Shown: positions 8,180 to 17,305 of the stretch, in pieces
Position numbering within the stretch: position 1 is the first letter of the stretch
Layout: each line of letters starts with the position of its first letter
Assembly (NCBI GenBank): GCA_002423285.1
Contig: DIVF01000054.1
Span: forward strand, 33,711-97,710
Source of the DNA: Micavibrio sp. UBA6139
GTDB taxonomy: Bacteria; Pseudomonadota; Alphaproteobacteria; Micavibrionales; Micavibrionaceae
Direction of reading: 5' to 3'
Length of the DNA: 64,000 bases
Position numbers and translations under genes: made by a program
Notes under the pieces: generated by a model
What the model was told of the DNA's origin: nothing
What the model saw: only the letters and a program-made list of their open reading frames with translations
The model's database searches: none

Positions 8180-8287
8180 GAAGGATCCCGCAAAGGCTTC
8201 TATTCTTTATGATATTGCGGCGCGGTGGTTCTGTAAATCATAAAATCACGCCTTTTTCCGGGTGCGGCCCTGTGGCATAATCCGCGC

Positions 8288-9928
8288 ATGGAAAAATATA
8301 CAGGAACGGGTGGCCAGATTCTGGTCGAAACATTATTCGCAAACGGTGTGGACCGCATTTCATCTGTGGCCGGGGAAAGTTATTTGCCCGTTCTGGATGC
8401 CCTGCTGGACCGCCCCGAAATCAAGGTGCATACCTGCCGTCAGGAAGGTGGAGCCGGTTTTATGGCCGAAGCGTGGGGTAAACTCACGGGCCGTCCGGGC
8501 ATTTGTTTTGTGACCCGGGGGCCGGGTGTGTGTAACGCATCCATAGCCATTCATACCGCACGCCAAGATTCTACCCCGATGATCGTCTTCATGGGGCAGG
8601 TCCGCCGTTGGGAACGGGGCCGCGACGCGTTTCAAGAAGTTGATGTCCGCGCCGTATTCGGAACCCTCGCCAAATGGGCCACGGAAATTGATGATCCGAC
8701 CCGTATCCCGGAAATCGTCAACCACGCCTTTAAAATTGCCACATCGGGCCGTCCGGGTCCGGTCGTGATTGGCTTGCCGGAAGACATGTTGAGCGAAATG
8801 GCGGAAACAACGCTGCTGCCGCCGACGCCGATCTTCAAACCCGCCCCGCAAACAGGTGATATTGATAAAATCGCGGAAATTTTGATGATGGCAGAACGCC
8901 CCATGGTTCTGGTCGGTGGATCGGGGTGGAGCGAGCAGGGCATTGCTGAAATTGCCAGCTTTGCGGCTGGTACGCATTTGCCTGTGGTGGCGGCATTCCG
9001 CAATCACGATTTGATCGATCATCGCCATGGTTGCTATGTCGGTGAATTGGGGACGGGGCCAAACCCGGCACTGGTTGAGCGTGTAAAGGCGGCTGACTTG
9101 CTGCTGGTGATTGGGAATAATCTGGATGAAATCACCACGCAAAATTATACCCTGATTGAAAATCAAAAACTCATTCACATTCATGCGGATGCTGAAATTC
9201 TGGGTAAGGTTTATGCCCCCGTTCTGGCAATGCAGGCCGATGTGAATCAGGTTGCAACATTACTGGCCGCGAAAGCATTCCAGATTGATGGCCGTAAATG
9301 GGCGTCATGGCGCGATGCCGGGCGGAAAGACTATGTGGAGTGGACCACAATTGATCTGTCCACACGTCCGCAATTCAACGGTGCGGATATGACCGTTATC
9401 TTTGAAAAACTGCGTCAGCTATTGCCGCAAGATGCCATCATCACAACCGATGCAGGGAATTTCAGCGGTTGGGCGCAGCGTTACTTGCAATATGGACGCC
9501 CCGGTCGCCTGCTGGCCCCGATCAGCGGCGCAATGGGCTATTCCGTTCCATCGGCCATCGGTGCCTCCATCGCCAACCCGGATAAAGTTGTTCTGGGACT
9601 GTGCGGAGATGGTGGTTTTATGATGAACGGTCAGGAACTGGCCACCGCCATGCATCACAATGCCACGCCAATTATTATGGTTTGCAATAACCAGATGTAT
9701 GGCACCATCCGTATGCATCAGGAAAAGAAATATCCGGGCCGTATCAGCGCAACAGCACTCACTAATCCTGACTTTGTTGCCTTGGCCAAAAGCTATGGTG
9801 CCTTCGCGATCCGCGTTGAACACGCCGATCAATTCGAATCCGCATGGAACGCCGCCCGTGAATCCGGCACCGCCGCGTTGATTGAAATTTCAATGGACCC
9901 GCGCCAGATTACAACGCGAAGTGTTTAA
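8288..9928 (+). CDS. Thiamine diphosphate-dependent enzyme, acetolactate synthase-like
   Basis: 546 residues with the three-domain layout of the decarboxylase/acetolactate synthase family: N-terminal Pyr domain with the activating Glu at about residue 53 (CRQEGGAGFMAEAWG), central domain (about 190-320), and C-terminal PP domain with the Mg-ThDP motif beginning GDGGFMMNG and ending in VCNNQMYGT. It lacks an adjacent small regulatory subunit (ilvH), and stands alone, so it is unlikely to be the main biosynthetic acetolactate synthase. The substrate (a 2-oxo acid) cannot be named from sequence. ATG at 8288 fits the family N-terminus. A palindromic terminator follows directly. Confidence 0.87.
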   Translation: MEKYTGTGGQILVETLFANGVDRISSVAGESYLPVLDALLDRPEIKVHTCRQEGGAGFMAEAWGKLTGRPGICFVTRGPGVCNASIAIHTARQDSTPMIVFMGQVRRWERGRDAFQEVDVRAVFGTLAKWATEIDDPTRIPEIVNHAFKIATSGRPGPVVIGLPEDMLSEMAETTLLPPTPIFKPAPQTGDIDKIAEILMMAERPMVLVGGSGWSEQGIAEIASFAAGTHLPVVAAFRNHDLIDHRHGCYVGELGTGPNPALVERVKAADLLLVIGNNLDEITTQNYTLIENQKLIHIHADAEILGKVYAPVLAMQADVNQVATLLAAKAFQIDGRKWASWRDAGRKDYVEWTTIDLSTRPQFNGADMTVIFEKLRQLLPQDAIITTDAGNFSGWAQRYLQYGRPGRLLAPISGAMGYSVPSAIGASIANPDKVVLGLCGDGGFMMNGQELATAMHHNATPIIMVCNNQMYGTIRMHQEKKYPGRISATALTNPDFVALAKSYGAFAIRVEHADQFESAWNAARESGTAALIEISMDPRQITTRSV

Positions 9929-9976
9929 GGGGTGGTTTGAAGGGGGCAATGCCCCCTTCGACCCTATTCTTTTTTC
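9927..9976. terminator. Palindromic terminator, copy B of the repeat family
   Basis: Core GAAGGGGGC-AAT-GCCCCCTTC at 9939-9959, then GACCCTATTCTTTTTT on the + strand. It lies between the convergent ThDP-enzyme and RNase genes and is nearly identical over about 50 bases to copy A at 2841-2891. Confidence 0.85.
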
Positions 9977-11971
9977 TTACAATGTGGGTTTGGGGCCGGT
10001 GCCGGTTTTTACGGCAGGGGTGCGGACAAGATTGTCTTGGGGCAGGAGTTTTAAGTCCCACTGCGCACGGGCGGGGTCCACGTTATGAATGCGGCCTAGG
10101 ATGTTTTCTTTCTGGCGGTAACGATTGGCTTCATTGCCCTTATCGTCCAGCATCACCAGTTCCTGTTTTGCACTATCAATGCGCCATTGATTGGCGGGCA
10201 GGGTGGCGGAGGTTAAGCGTTGGCGCAAGCCCGTTTGCATGATGGTCAGCTCAACATAGTCTTGTCCGATTTCATTGATGAACACACGCACCGGTGTGGC
10301 CTGCACCCGCGTTAAATCCTGAATGGCATGATACTTATCCATGTCATGGCTGACGTTCCGTTCCACGTTGCGGCGGCTATTCAAATGGGCGGCGATTTTA
10401 TCAAGGTTGGAAATTTCTTCATCGCTCATGCCAATATCCGGTGTGCCAAGGGCGCGGTGGAGCGCACGCATATTGATGATGTCGGCATAGCGGCGGATGG
10501 GGGATGTAATATGCGCGTAATGGAGCAGGCCCAATTGGGCGTGGCCAGTGCGGTGTGTTGCATAATGGGCGCGTTGAACGGCGCGGGGGTTGTTAATATC
10601 GCCCGGTTCAAGGTTGCGCGACAGGAATGGAACGTTTGACGCATCTAAAAACTTCGCCATCAATGAATTGCTTTGCACCATTAATGTTTCGATCAATGAT
10701 TTACTGGAATATTGGCCGGGGCTTTCCTTGAGCAGGGCCTCTAGTTCTTTGTTATCACCGTTTTTGCGGCGCATTTCATGGATGTTGTTAATAATGCGGA
10801 AGCGCGGGTCGCCGCGTTCGGATAAATCATAAAACTGGCCATAGGATAATTGCGTGCGGGACCGAATGACACCTGCGAAGACATCAAAGGATACCAGATG
10901 GCCTTCCCAGTTCAATGATTGCTTCACAATCATCGCCGGACGGTTATGGCCGGGGATCAGTGATGTTTTACGGGTGCTGAGAATGTCGGGCAGCATATGG
11001 GCGGTATTGTTATCACCCATATAAAATGTGCTGCCGCATTCATAGGCTTCGCGGTCAACGGCGGTATTGTAAAGGACCAGAGCTGGAACATCGGCGATGG
11101 CCGTATAAACGGCGTAACCGTCTTTTTCCACTGTGGCACAAAACGCATCATCCAGATCGGTGGACCCAAGCGGATCAACAGTGACAAAATCCATATGGCG
11201 CAGATCAGCGCGACCTTTATAGTTGATGCGGCTGCGGTATAACACTTCGGCCTCCGCCAATGCTTCGGGGGAGTGTGTTTTTGCAATGCCGTGTTTGGAT
11301 GCCACGATATCGCCAATGGCGATGCCGGTGGTAATATCGCGCGTTTGATCATTAACGATGGTGGCGCGGGGATTGCGCGGGTCAAAATCAGGCGGTAATT
11401 CAACAACAAACTGATGCGGCAGGTTCGTCATGCCGTTTGCTTGTGTCAGTTTAAAATCAGTCTTTATGGTGCGGTCTAGCGGCGCGAAGTTCTGCGCCTT
11501 CTGGTTAAATACACCAACCAGATGGAATGATTTATCCGCAGCGGCAATAAAGCGCGCACGCAGGTCAGTACCTGTTCCGACCAGGCCGCGGTCCAACCCA
11601 ACGACAATACGTTGTCCTGCTTGTAATTGGTGTTGAACAAAATCATTGGCTGACAGGGTCACAACAGGGGCGTCTTGTTCCGGCACGTTCAATAGATGAA
11701 CCTGAACACGCTTGCCTGGTTGCGGGTTGCCAACAAGCGCATAGGAAATGTCTGCCCATGGGGCCGTGGCAGTATAGCCGCGCGGTTCCAGTGTGATCAG
11801 GGATTCCTTGGTCAATTCCGCCAATAGGGTGGTGAGTTCTTCTTGTGTCTCTTCATCTTGCCCGAACAGGGTCAAAAGGGCGCTGCGGCCCATAGGGGTG
11901 GGGTGCATGGCGATGGCGCGATGGAGCGTATCCTTATCGAGGTCCGGAAACGGATTGCCTTTGGAAACCAT
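9977..11971 (-). CDS. rnr: RNase II/RNase R-family 3'-5' exoribonuclease
   Basis: 664 residues. Degrades RNA processively from the 3' end in the cytoplasm. The N-terminal 80 residues look like the helix-turn-helix of RNase R (HPTPMGRSALLTLF), followed by cold-shock-like segments and the RNB domain from about residue 255. The four metal-binding aspartates are in place: Asp266, Asp272, Asp274, Asp275 (VDPLGSTDLDDAF), and the late signature HITSPIRRYADIINMRAL is intact. RNase R proteins usually run to 750-800 residues with a basic tail; this one ends soon after a degenerate S1 region, nearer to RNase II in length. I use rnr because of the N-terminal domain; rnb is the alternative. Confidence 0.88.
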   Translation of the reverse strand: MVSKGNPFPDLDKDTLHRAIAMHPTPMGRSALLTLFGQDEETQEELTTLLAELTKESLITLEPRGYTATAPWADISYALVGNPQPGKRVQVHLLNVPEQDAPVVTLSANDFVQHQLQAGQRIVVGLDRGLVGTGTDLRARFIAAADKSFHLVGVFNQKAQNFAPLDRTIKTDFKLTQANGMTNLPHQFVVELPPDFDPRNPRATIVNDQTRDITTGIAIGDIVASKHGIAKTHSPEALAEAEVLYRSRINYKGRADLRHMDFVTVDPLGSTDLDDAFCATVEKDGYAVYTAIADVPALVLYNTAVDREAYECGSTFYMGDNNTAHMLPDILSTRKTSLIPGHNRPAMIVKQSLNWEGHLVSFDVFAGVIRSRTQLSYGQFYDLSERGDPRFRIINNIHEMRRKNGDNKELEALLKESPGQYSSKSLIETLMVQSNSLMAKFLDASNVPFLSRNLEPGDINNPRAVQRAHYATHRTGHAQLGLLHYAHITSPIRRYADIINMRALHRALGTPDIGMSDEEISNLDKIAAHLNSRRNVERNVSHDMDKYHAIQDLTRVQATPVRVFINEIGQDYVELTIMQTGLRQRLTSATLPANQWRIDSAKQELVMLDDKGNEANRYRQKENILGRIHNVDPARAQWDLKLLPQDNLVRTPAVKTGTGPKPTL

Positions 11972-12076
11972 GAAAACGCCTACTCCCAGAAATTTACGCC
12001 CAAGTCATGTTTTATGGATATTCCATATAGCGGCTTGGGGGTCAAAAATGCAAGAAATTATCGTGAAGTCAGGGGC

Positions 12077-12370
12077 TTAATCCGCTGCAAATTTGTTCAT
12101 GGCTGCGGCTAGCTTCAAATCCAACTCCGTCACGCCGCCGGCATCATGGGTGTTGAGGGTGACTTCTACCCGGTTGTAAACGTTAAACCATTCAGGGTGG
12201 TGGTTCATTTTTTCAGCCAGAATGGCGGTTTGAGTCATGAAGGCAAAGGCCGCGCCGAAATCGGCAAAGGTATAGGTTTTCACCAGCGCATCACGCCCAT
12301 CAGCCAGCGACCAACCTGTTAAGTCATTGATTTTACTTTGTACAGTTGCCCTGTCCAGTTTTTCAGCCAT
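12077..12370 (-). CDS. Pterin-4a-carbinolamine dehydratase
   Basis: 97 residues, whole-domain match. The enzyme dehydrates 4a-hydroxytetrahydropterin during cofactor recycling for aromatic amino acid hydroxylases. The family signature is complete: AEKMNHHPEWFNVYNRVEV followed by LNTHDAGGVTELD, containing the histidines and the terminal acidic residue of the active site. ATG at 12370 is preceded by CAGGGAGCGACA, a good ribosome site; a start five codons earlier would lie upstream of it. It is upstream of the RNase gene on the same strand with a 105-base gap. No phenylalanine hydroxylase gene is nearby, so in this organism it may have another pterin-related or regulatory role. Confidence 0.92.
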   Translation of the reverse strand: MAEKLDRATVQSKINDLTGWSLADGRDALVKTYTFADFGAAFAFMTQTAILAEKMNHHPEWFNVYNRVEVTLNTHDAGGVTELDLKLAAAMNKFAAD

Positions 12371-12448
12371 TGTCGCTCCCTGCATTTCGTCGTAAGGTTA
12401 ATATCTAATTCGAGATTTAACACGATTCTGCAACAAACGGACCAGAAC

Positions 12449-12880
12449 ATGGAACGCGATCAGATCATTATGAGCTTTAGCTCGCCCCCCAGCGCCGATG
12501 ACATCGAAGTCATCGCCAAGAGTGCGCTTGAATCCTTGCCCGAAGAATTGCTGGAATTCTGCGAAAACATGGCCATTCGCGTGGAAGATTTCCCCGATGA
12601 AGCGATTCAGCAGGAGCTGGAACTGGAAGACCCGTACGATATTTTAGCCCTGTTCCGTGGCGGCAACCAGATTGCGCCGGGCGTCACCAAAAAAACCGCC
12701 AATGACGATGACCAGCTTTTGATCTTCCGCCGTCCGTTGCTGGATGCGTGGTGTGAAACCTATGACGATCTGAACGCCTTGATCCGTCAGGTGATGATTG
12801 AAGAAATCGCGCAGAATTTTGAATTCAGCGAAGATGAAATTGAAGAGATGGCCTCACGTTCATACCAAGGAATGTTGTAA
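12449..12880 (+). CDS. Metallopeptidase-family (zincin-like) protein lacking the HExxH motif
   Basis: 143 residues. Matches the small DUF1025-type metallopeptidase family: ALESLPEELLEFCENMAIRV, then EDFPDE, the DPYDILALFRGG segment and the C-terminal FSEDEIEEM. In active members the helix before FSD/E reads HEIGHHFG or similar; here the same place (about residues 119-132) reads IEEIAQNFEFSED, so both zinc-binding histidines are gone. By this evidence it keeps the fold but should not bind zinc in the family's way. Start at 12449 has weak upstream ACGGA; ATG at 12470 is possible. The phosphatase gene follows after 2 bases, so they form an operon. Confidence 0.82.
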   Translation: MERDQIIMSFSSPPSADDIEVIAKSALESLPEELLEFCENMAIRVEDFPDEAIQQELELEDPYDILALFRGGNQIAPGVTKKTANDDDQLLIFRRPLLDAWCETYDDLNALIRQVMIEEIAQNFEFSEDEIEEMASRSYQGML

Positions 12881-12882
12881 CG

Positions 12883-13455
12883 ATGCGTTTTCTGTTTATC
12901 CGCCACGGCGAAACCGATTGGAATGTTCGTGGTGTTATGCAAGGGAGTAATGATATTCCCTTAAACCAAAACGGCATTGACCAAGCCTTCGCCGCCGCCG
13001 CGCGTTTAAAGATCCTGCCTGTTACAAAAATTATCACCAGCCCGCAAATTCGCGCCCGCCGTACCGCTGAAATTATCAGCGATGCCTTTGCACTGGCGAT
13101 TCATCTGGAGCATGATCTGCGCGAGCGCAGCTTTGGCGCGTATGAGGGCAGCACACCGGATAATCTGCCGAAAATCCCCGTGAATAGTAACTCCCCGCAC
13201 GGACCATTCGATTATGCCGATGGCAATGTCGAACCCTTCGCCGAAGTCACGCAGCGTTCGCGTGGTGCCATTGAGCGTTGGCTTGATGGTCATGATCATA
13301 CAAAAGATGGTCTTGTGTTGTTTGTTGCCCATGGCGGCGTATTCAGTGCCATCCATCATGCCTTCGATTGCGGCCCGCATTTCCGTGTCCAGAACGCAAC
13401 GCCTTACGAATTCCTCCGCCAGACGGACGGGAAATGGCTTTGTACGCCGGTTTAA
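12883..13455 (+). CDS. Histidine phosphatase family protein
   Basis: 190 residues. The N-terminus FLFIRHGETDWN carries the RHG motif with the phospho-accepting His8; the partner residues are visible in SPQIRARRTAEII, the acidic LRERSFGAYEG and the late FVAHGGVF with the second catalytic histidine. This branch includes phosphoglycerate-mutase-like phosphatases of broad or unknown substrate. It begins 2 bases after the metallopeptidase-fold gene, hence co-transcribed. Its stop TAA interlocks with the stop of the convergent nucleosidase gene in TTAA. The substrate cannot be inferred from sequence. Confidence 0.9.
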   Translation: MRFLFIRHGETDWNVRGVMQGSNDIPLNQNGIDQAFAAAARLKILPVTKIITSPQIRARRTAEIISDAFALAIHLEHDLRERSFGAYEGSTPDNLPKIPVNSNSPHGPFDYADGNVEPFAEVTQRSRGAIERWLDGHDHTKDGLVLFVAHGGVFSAIHHAFDCGPHFRVQNATPYEFLRQTDGKWLCTPV

Positions 13456-14012
13456 TAGCCCGCTGTCTTTAAGGCGGTGAGAAGTTGACCTGCCGTTTGG
13501 CGCAGTGATGTTTCAAAATCCAAATGCGCATCATCATTGGCGCCATCTGAAATATATTTCAGGCATAAAAACGGAATATTGCGGCGTTGGCAAATCAGGG
13601 CCAAGGCAAAGGCTTCCATATCCACAACATCAAAATGCCCGGCGGCTTCGCTGGTGTCGAATGAATCACCACTGCCGCAGATGCCCTGCTGTAATCCTGC
13701 AATGCTCATTCCGTGCGCGAGGGTGACGGGGTCTTTTGAAAACGGTGTTTGCCATTTTTCAAACCCCAGCGGGGTTGCATCCATATCGCGTTGAATAAAC
13801 TGCGTGCAGTTGATAATCGTGCCGCTTGCATGTTTGCGGCTGCCTGCTGTGCCCAGATTGATAACAAGGCTGGGCGTTGTGTGCGCAAGGTGCGAGGTAA
13901 GGGTATAGGTCGCATTCACCTTGCCAATCCCGGTATGAAGGACCTGATGGCCAGAAAATACATCCTGACTTTCTTGTTCCATCGCAAAAACGAGAAGGGG
14001 TTTATCTGTCAT
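13452..14012 (-). CDS. Nucleoside phosphorylase-fold protein, MTA/SAH nucleosidase-like
   Basis: 186 residues, shorter than the usual 230 of methylthioadenosine/S-adenosylhomocysteine nucleosidase. The fold is recognised by VLHTGIGKVNATYTL, VINLGTAGSR, the VVDMEAFALA motif with the conserved Met-Glu that binds ribose, and KYISDGANDD with the catalytic aspartate. Members hydrolyse or phosphorolyse the N-glycosidic bond of purine nucleosides. The missing length falls in the middle and early part, so the substrate may differ. It lies downstream of htpG on the same strand, separated by a palindromic hairpin. Confidence 0.82.
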   Translation of the reverse strand: MTDKPLLVFAMEQESQDVFSGHQVLHTGIGKVNATYTLTSHLAHTTPSLVINLGTAGSRKHASGTIINCTQFIQRDMDATPLGFEKWQTPFSKDPVTLAHGMSIAGLQQGICGSGDSFDTSEAAGHFDVVDMEAFALALICQRRNIPFLCLKYISDGANDDAHLDFETSLRQTAGQLLTALKTAGY

Positions 14013-14048
14013 CGGTCATCAATCGCTCCAAAATAAAGTGAATAGGGT

Positions 14049-14070
14049 TAAGGGGGCGATTGCCCCCTTA
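14049..14070. terminator. Palindromic hairpin, copy C of the repeat family
   Basis: TAAGGGGGC-GATT-GCCCCCTTA, 18 bases downstream of the htpG stop. Read along the htpG strand, the hairpin is followed by ACCCTATTC as in copies A and B, but with only a weak T-rich stretch (TTTATTTT) afterwards. On the other strand it is followed by a T-rich run. Confidence 0.7.
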
Positions 14071-14087
14071 AAATCCTTTTTAATCTT

Positions 14088-15977
14088 TTAAGCAGCCAAC
14101 CCTTTTTGCATGAAATTAGCCATGCGGCGGGCGAAGTTGGCGGGGTCGGGGACGGGTTCGCCTTGGATGATGCGGGCCTGGTCTAATAATAGATAAGCGG
14201 CATCGGTGAAAGCGGCGCTGTCCTTGGCCTCATGCGCCAAACGCGTAATCAGCGGGTGCGTGCCGTTGATTTCAAGGACGCGTTTTGATTTTGCCTCATA
14301 TTTCTGGTGCATTTTCAAAACACGTTCCATGTTCATATCAACATCATTGTCACCTGCGACCAGACACACAGGTGAATCGGTCAAGCGGTTGGAAATGCGC
14401 ACATCACCGACATCTTCCTTCAGCAGATCCTTCAGCGTGGCAATCAATGTTTCCACGGATGGGTCTGTCTTTTTGTCTTCCTTAGCCTCATCAGGGCCGG
14501 GGAATTTGGATAGGTCGATATTGCCCTTGGTGATCGATTTAAAGAATTTATCCTTATAATCCTGCACCTGTTGCAGCCAGAAATCATCGACCGTATCGGT
14601 CAGCAGCAGAACTTCCAGGCCACGGGCGCGGAAGCCTTCCAATTGCGGGCTGTTCTTCAGGGCTTCGACGTTTTCACCGCTGATAAAGAAGATATTATCC
14701 TGATCCGGTTTCATGCGGGCGATGTATTCATCGAGCGTGGTGAGTTCACCGTCGCCGTGGGTGCTGTTGAATTTGCACACACGGAACAGGAAATTGCGGT
14801 GATCGACCGCATCATACAGGCCTTCCTTCAATACGGGTCCGAATTGACCCCAGAAGGCTTTATAGCCCATCGGGTCTTCATTCATCATGCGTTCAAGGTC
14901 GGTCAGGATGCGTGTCGCAACGGAGCTGCGAATACGCGCCATAACCGGGTTATGCTGTAACATTTCGCGGCTGATGTTCAGCGGTAAGTCTTCGCTGTCG
15001 ATAACACCCTTCACAAAGCGCAGCCACGGATACATCAATTCCGAACTGTTATCGGTGATAAAGACGCGGCGGACGTAAAGTTTCACGGCGTTCTTGCGTG
15101 ATGGATCGAACAGATCCCATGGGCGCAATGTCGGGACAAAGAGCAGAGCGGAGAATTCAATTTTCCCTTCAGCCCGCCAATGGGATGTTACAAACGGTTC
15201 ATCAATGCCATAGGACAGCGCATGGTAAAATTCCATGTATTGTTCCTTGGTGACTTCGCTTTTGGGGCGCATCCACAGGGCGGAAGCCTTGTTGACGGGT
15301 TCATCATCGGCCTTATGCGTGGCGGGTGAACCAAGAAAGACGGGGACGTTGATGTGGTCGGAATAGGTATGAATAACCTGTTTCAATTTTTCATCGATCA
15401 GATATTCACTGGAATCATCATTAATCGTCATGATGATGGCGGTGCCGCGATGGCCGATCAGCTTGGCGGCTTCTTCGGGGGTGGCGGCACGGATTTCAAA
15501 ACCGCTGCGCCCATCAGATTCCCAGTGCCATACTTCAGCTTCACCGGCGCGTTGGCTGATGACTTCGACTTTTGTGGACACCATGAAGCTTGCGTAGAAG
15601 CCAACACCGAACTGGCCGATCAGGCTTAATTTATCTGTGCCGCCCTTGCCGACATGTTCCATCAAAGCGCGTGTACCGGATTTGGCAATCGTGCCGAGGT
15701 TTTCGACCAGTTCATCCTTGGTCATGCCAACGCCGTTATCAACGACATGCAAGTAACGGTAATCCGTGTCCTTATAAATATGGATGCGGAAATTGCTGTC
15801 ATCCTTGGCAAGGTCCGGCTTGGCGATGGATTCATACCGCAAGCGGTCGCACGCATCGGACGCGTTAGAGATCAATTCACGCAAGAAGACATCCCGGTTG
15901 GAATAAAGGGCATGCGCCACAATATCCAGCAAGCGGGAAACATCTGCACCAAAGGAAAGTTTTTCTGTCTGTGTCAT
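14088..15977 (-). CDS. htpG: Molecular chaperone HtpG (Hsp90)
   Basis: 629 residues, normal full length. ATP-dependent cytoplasmic chaperone. The N-terminal GHKL ATPase domain shows ALYSNRDVFLRELISNASDA (residues about 21-40), DNGVGM and IGQFGVGFYASFMVS; the middle domain shows FITDNSSELMPWLRF-like text (FITDNSSELMYPWLRFVKGV) and the conserved SREMLQ with the catalytic Arg. The C-terminal dimerisation part ends in FMQKGLAA. It starts 27 bases after the pdxH stop, so both may be on one transcript. A palindromic hairpin follows. Confidence 0.97.
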   Translation of the reverse strand: MTQTEKLSFGADVSRLLDIVAHALYSNRDVFLRELISNASDACDRLRYESIAKPDLAKDDSNFRIHIYKDTDYRYLHVVDNGVGMTKDELVENLGTIAKSGTRALMEHVGKGGTDKLSLIGQFGVGFYASFMVSTKVEVISQRAGEAEVWHWESDGRSGFEIRAATPEEAAKLIGHRGTAIIMTINDDSSEYLIDEKLKQVIHTYSDHINVPVFLGSPATHKADDEPVNKASALWMRPKSEVTKEQYMEFYHALSYGIDEPFVTSHWRAEGKIEFSALLFVPTLRPWDLFDPSRKNAVKLYVRRVFITDNSSELMYPWLRFVKGVIDSEDLPLNISREMLQHNPVMARIRSSVATRILTDLERMMNEDPMGYKAFWGQFGPVLKEGLYDAVDHRNFLFRVCKFNSTHGDGELTTLDEYIARMKPDQDNIFFISGENVEALKNSPQLEGFRARGLEVLLLTDTVDDFWLQQVQDYKDKFFKSITKGNIDLSKFPGPDEAKEDKKTDPSVETLIATLKDLLKEDVGDVRISNRLTDSPVCLVAGDNDVDMNMERVLKMHQKYEAKSKRVLEINGTHPLITRLAHEAKDSAAFTDAAYLLLDQARIIQGEPVPDPANFARRMANFMQKGLAA

Positions 15978-16004
15978 GATGCTTACGAATATAAGATGTT
16001 TTTC

Positions 16005-16643
16005 TTACGGGTAAAGCATTTTTCGGTCCCAACCAGAACCCTGGGCCGCACCATCGGTACGGGGGGTATAAACCACCCGGCGGTGCAGGCGGAATTCCCC
16101 GTCATGCCAGAATTCAATTGAGCTTGGGATCACGCGGTAACCGCCCCAATGGGGTGGGCGGGGGATAGAATCCTCAAGGCCTTGATATTGGGCCTCCAGT
16201 GCCGAAACCTTATCCACCAGATGGGTGCGGGATTCGAGCGGACGGGACTGGTCAGACGCCCACGCGCCGATGCGGCTGCCCAAGGGTCTTGTTTTATAAT
16301 ACTCATCCGATTCCGCGTCGCTGACCCGCTCCACGCGTCCCTCAATCCGCACCTGACGGCGGAGGGATTTCCAGTGGAAGCACAGGGCCGCCACAGGGTT
16401 CGAATCGAGCGCGGTTCCTTTGCGGCTTTCACGGTTGGTGTAGAAAACAAAACCGCTTTCATCGAGCCCCTTCAACAACACCATGCGGATAGACGGCGTG
16501 CCATCAGAATCGATGGTCGCCAAGGACATGGCATTGGGGTCGTTTACTTCCGCGCTTTCTGCATCGCTCAGCCATTTCCGAAACAATGGAAAGGGGGCGT
16601 CAGGCGCGGATTTGGCCGTTTCCAGCTGGGCAATTATGTCCAT
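16005..16643 (-). CDS. pdxH: Pyridoxamine 5'-phosphate oxidase
   Basis: 212 residues, normal length. FMN-dependent oxidation of pyridoxine or pyridoxamine 5'-phosphate to pyridoxal 5'-phosphate. Visible landmarks are PNAMSLATIDSDGTPSIRMV, the FMN-binding FVFYTNRESRKGTAL, CFHWKSLRRQVRIEG and the C-terminal substrate motif FRLHRRVVYTP, ending in the conserved basic-Met-Leu-Tyr-Pro type terminus (WDRKMLYP). PLP made here would feed enzymes such as 5-aminolevulinate synthase. It precedes htpG with a 27-base gap and may be its operon partner. Confidence 0.95.
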   Translation of the reverse strand: MDIIAQLETAKSAPDAPFPLFRKWLSDAESAEVNDPNAMSLATIDSDGTPSIRMVLLKGLDESGFVFYTNRESRKGTALDSNPVAALCFHWKSLRRQVRIEGRVERVSDAESDEYYKTRPLGSRIGAWASDQSRPLESRTHLVDKVSALEAQYQGLEDSIPRPPHWGGYRVIPSSIEFWHDGEFRLHRRVVYTPRTDGAAQGSGWDRKMLYP

Positions 16644-16764
16644 AATTTGTCTGTTCCTCGTATAAGGAGTCTTTTTTTTGCTGCAATTCCCTTTTACAGT
16701 CTAGATATGGAGCATAGGAACTTGTTGTTCCGCGATCAATGAGGAAGAGAAGGATTTTTATAAA

Positions 16765-17247
16765 ATGAAAAACGTGATTTTGACGATGCTGGCGGTATCC
16801 ACATTCGGCCTGACAGCATGTACAGGTCCAAACGGTGAAATGCAGTGGAACAAACAGACAATGGGTACGGGCATTGGCGCTCTGGCCGGTGGTCTGGCTG
16901 GTTCACAAATTGGTGGCGGTTCAGGTCGTCTGTGGGCGACAGGTGCTGGCGTTCTGCTCGGCGGTCTGGTCGGCAGCAGCATCGGCGGTTCGCTGGATAA
17001 AGCGGACATGGCCTATGCGAACCAAGCATCCCAGCGCGCAAACACTGCACCAATCGGTCAGTCGATCGCATGGAACAACCCGCAATCAGGTAACTCCGGT
17101 ACAATCACACCTGTGCGCGATGGTTACACCAACGACAGACGCTACTGCCGTGAATACCAACAAACAATCACCGTTGGCGGTAAGAAAGAAAGTGCATACG
17201 GCACAGCTTGCCAAAACCAAAACGGCGATTGGGAAATCGTGAACTAA
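16765..17247 (+). CDS. Glycine-zipper outer membrane lipoprotein (17 kDa antigen-like)
   Basis: 160 residues. MKNVILTMLAVSTFGLTAC is a lipoprotein signal with the lipobox Leu-Thr-Ala-Cys. Residues about 35-75 form a glycine zipper: MGTGIGALAGGLAGSQIGGG, then GVLLGGLVGSSIGGSLD, the pattern of the 2TM glycine-zipper domain found in the rickettsial 17 kDa surface antigen and SlyB-like proteins. The C-terminal part has RYCREYQQTITVGGKKESAY, the usual Cys-containing end of that family. It is thus an envelope lipoprotein probably inserted in the outer membrane. A strong terminator follows, so it is a single-gene unit, likely well expressed. Confidence 0.88.
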   Translation: MKNVILTMLAVSTFGLTACTGPNGEMQWNKQTMGTGIGALAGGLAGSQIGGGSGRLWATGAGVLLGGLVGSSIGGSLDKADMAYANQASQRANTAPIGQSIAWNNPQSGNSGTITPVRDGYTNDRRYCREYQQTITVGGKKESAYGTACQNQNGDWEIVN

Positions 17248-17268
17248 TCACGGTATTCATCGAGATTG

Positions 17269-17305
17269 AAAAAGGCCGCTCTGATCGAGCGGCCTTTTTG
17301 TTTTT
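17269..17305. terminator. Strong rho-independent terminator
   Basis: Perfect 12-base stem AAAAAGGCCGCT / AGCGGCCTTTTT with loop CTGATCG (17281-17287) and a T-rich tail TTTTTGTTTTT. It ends the lipoprotein gene; the stem's A-rich side lets it serve the convergent gene as well. Confidence 0.93.

Noticed and set aside
8215..8246. TTGCGG and TAAAAT boxes before the ThDP-enzyme gene
   Set aside because: Spacer is 20 bases; not reported as a promoter.
8288..9928. Naming the ThDP enzyme as acetolactate synthase (ilvB)
   Set aside because: No small subunit gene is adjacent and the sequence does not fix the substrate, so only the family was assigned.
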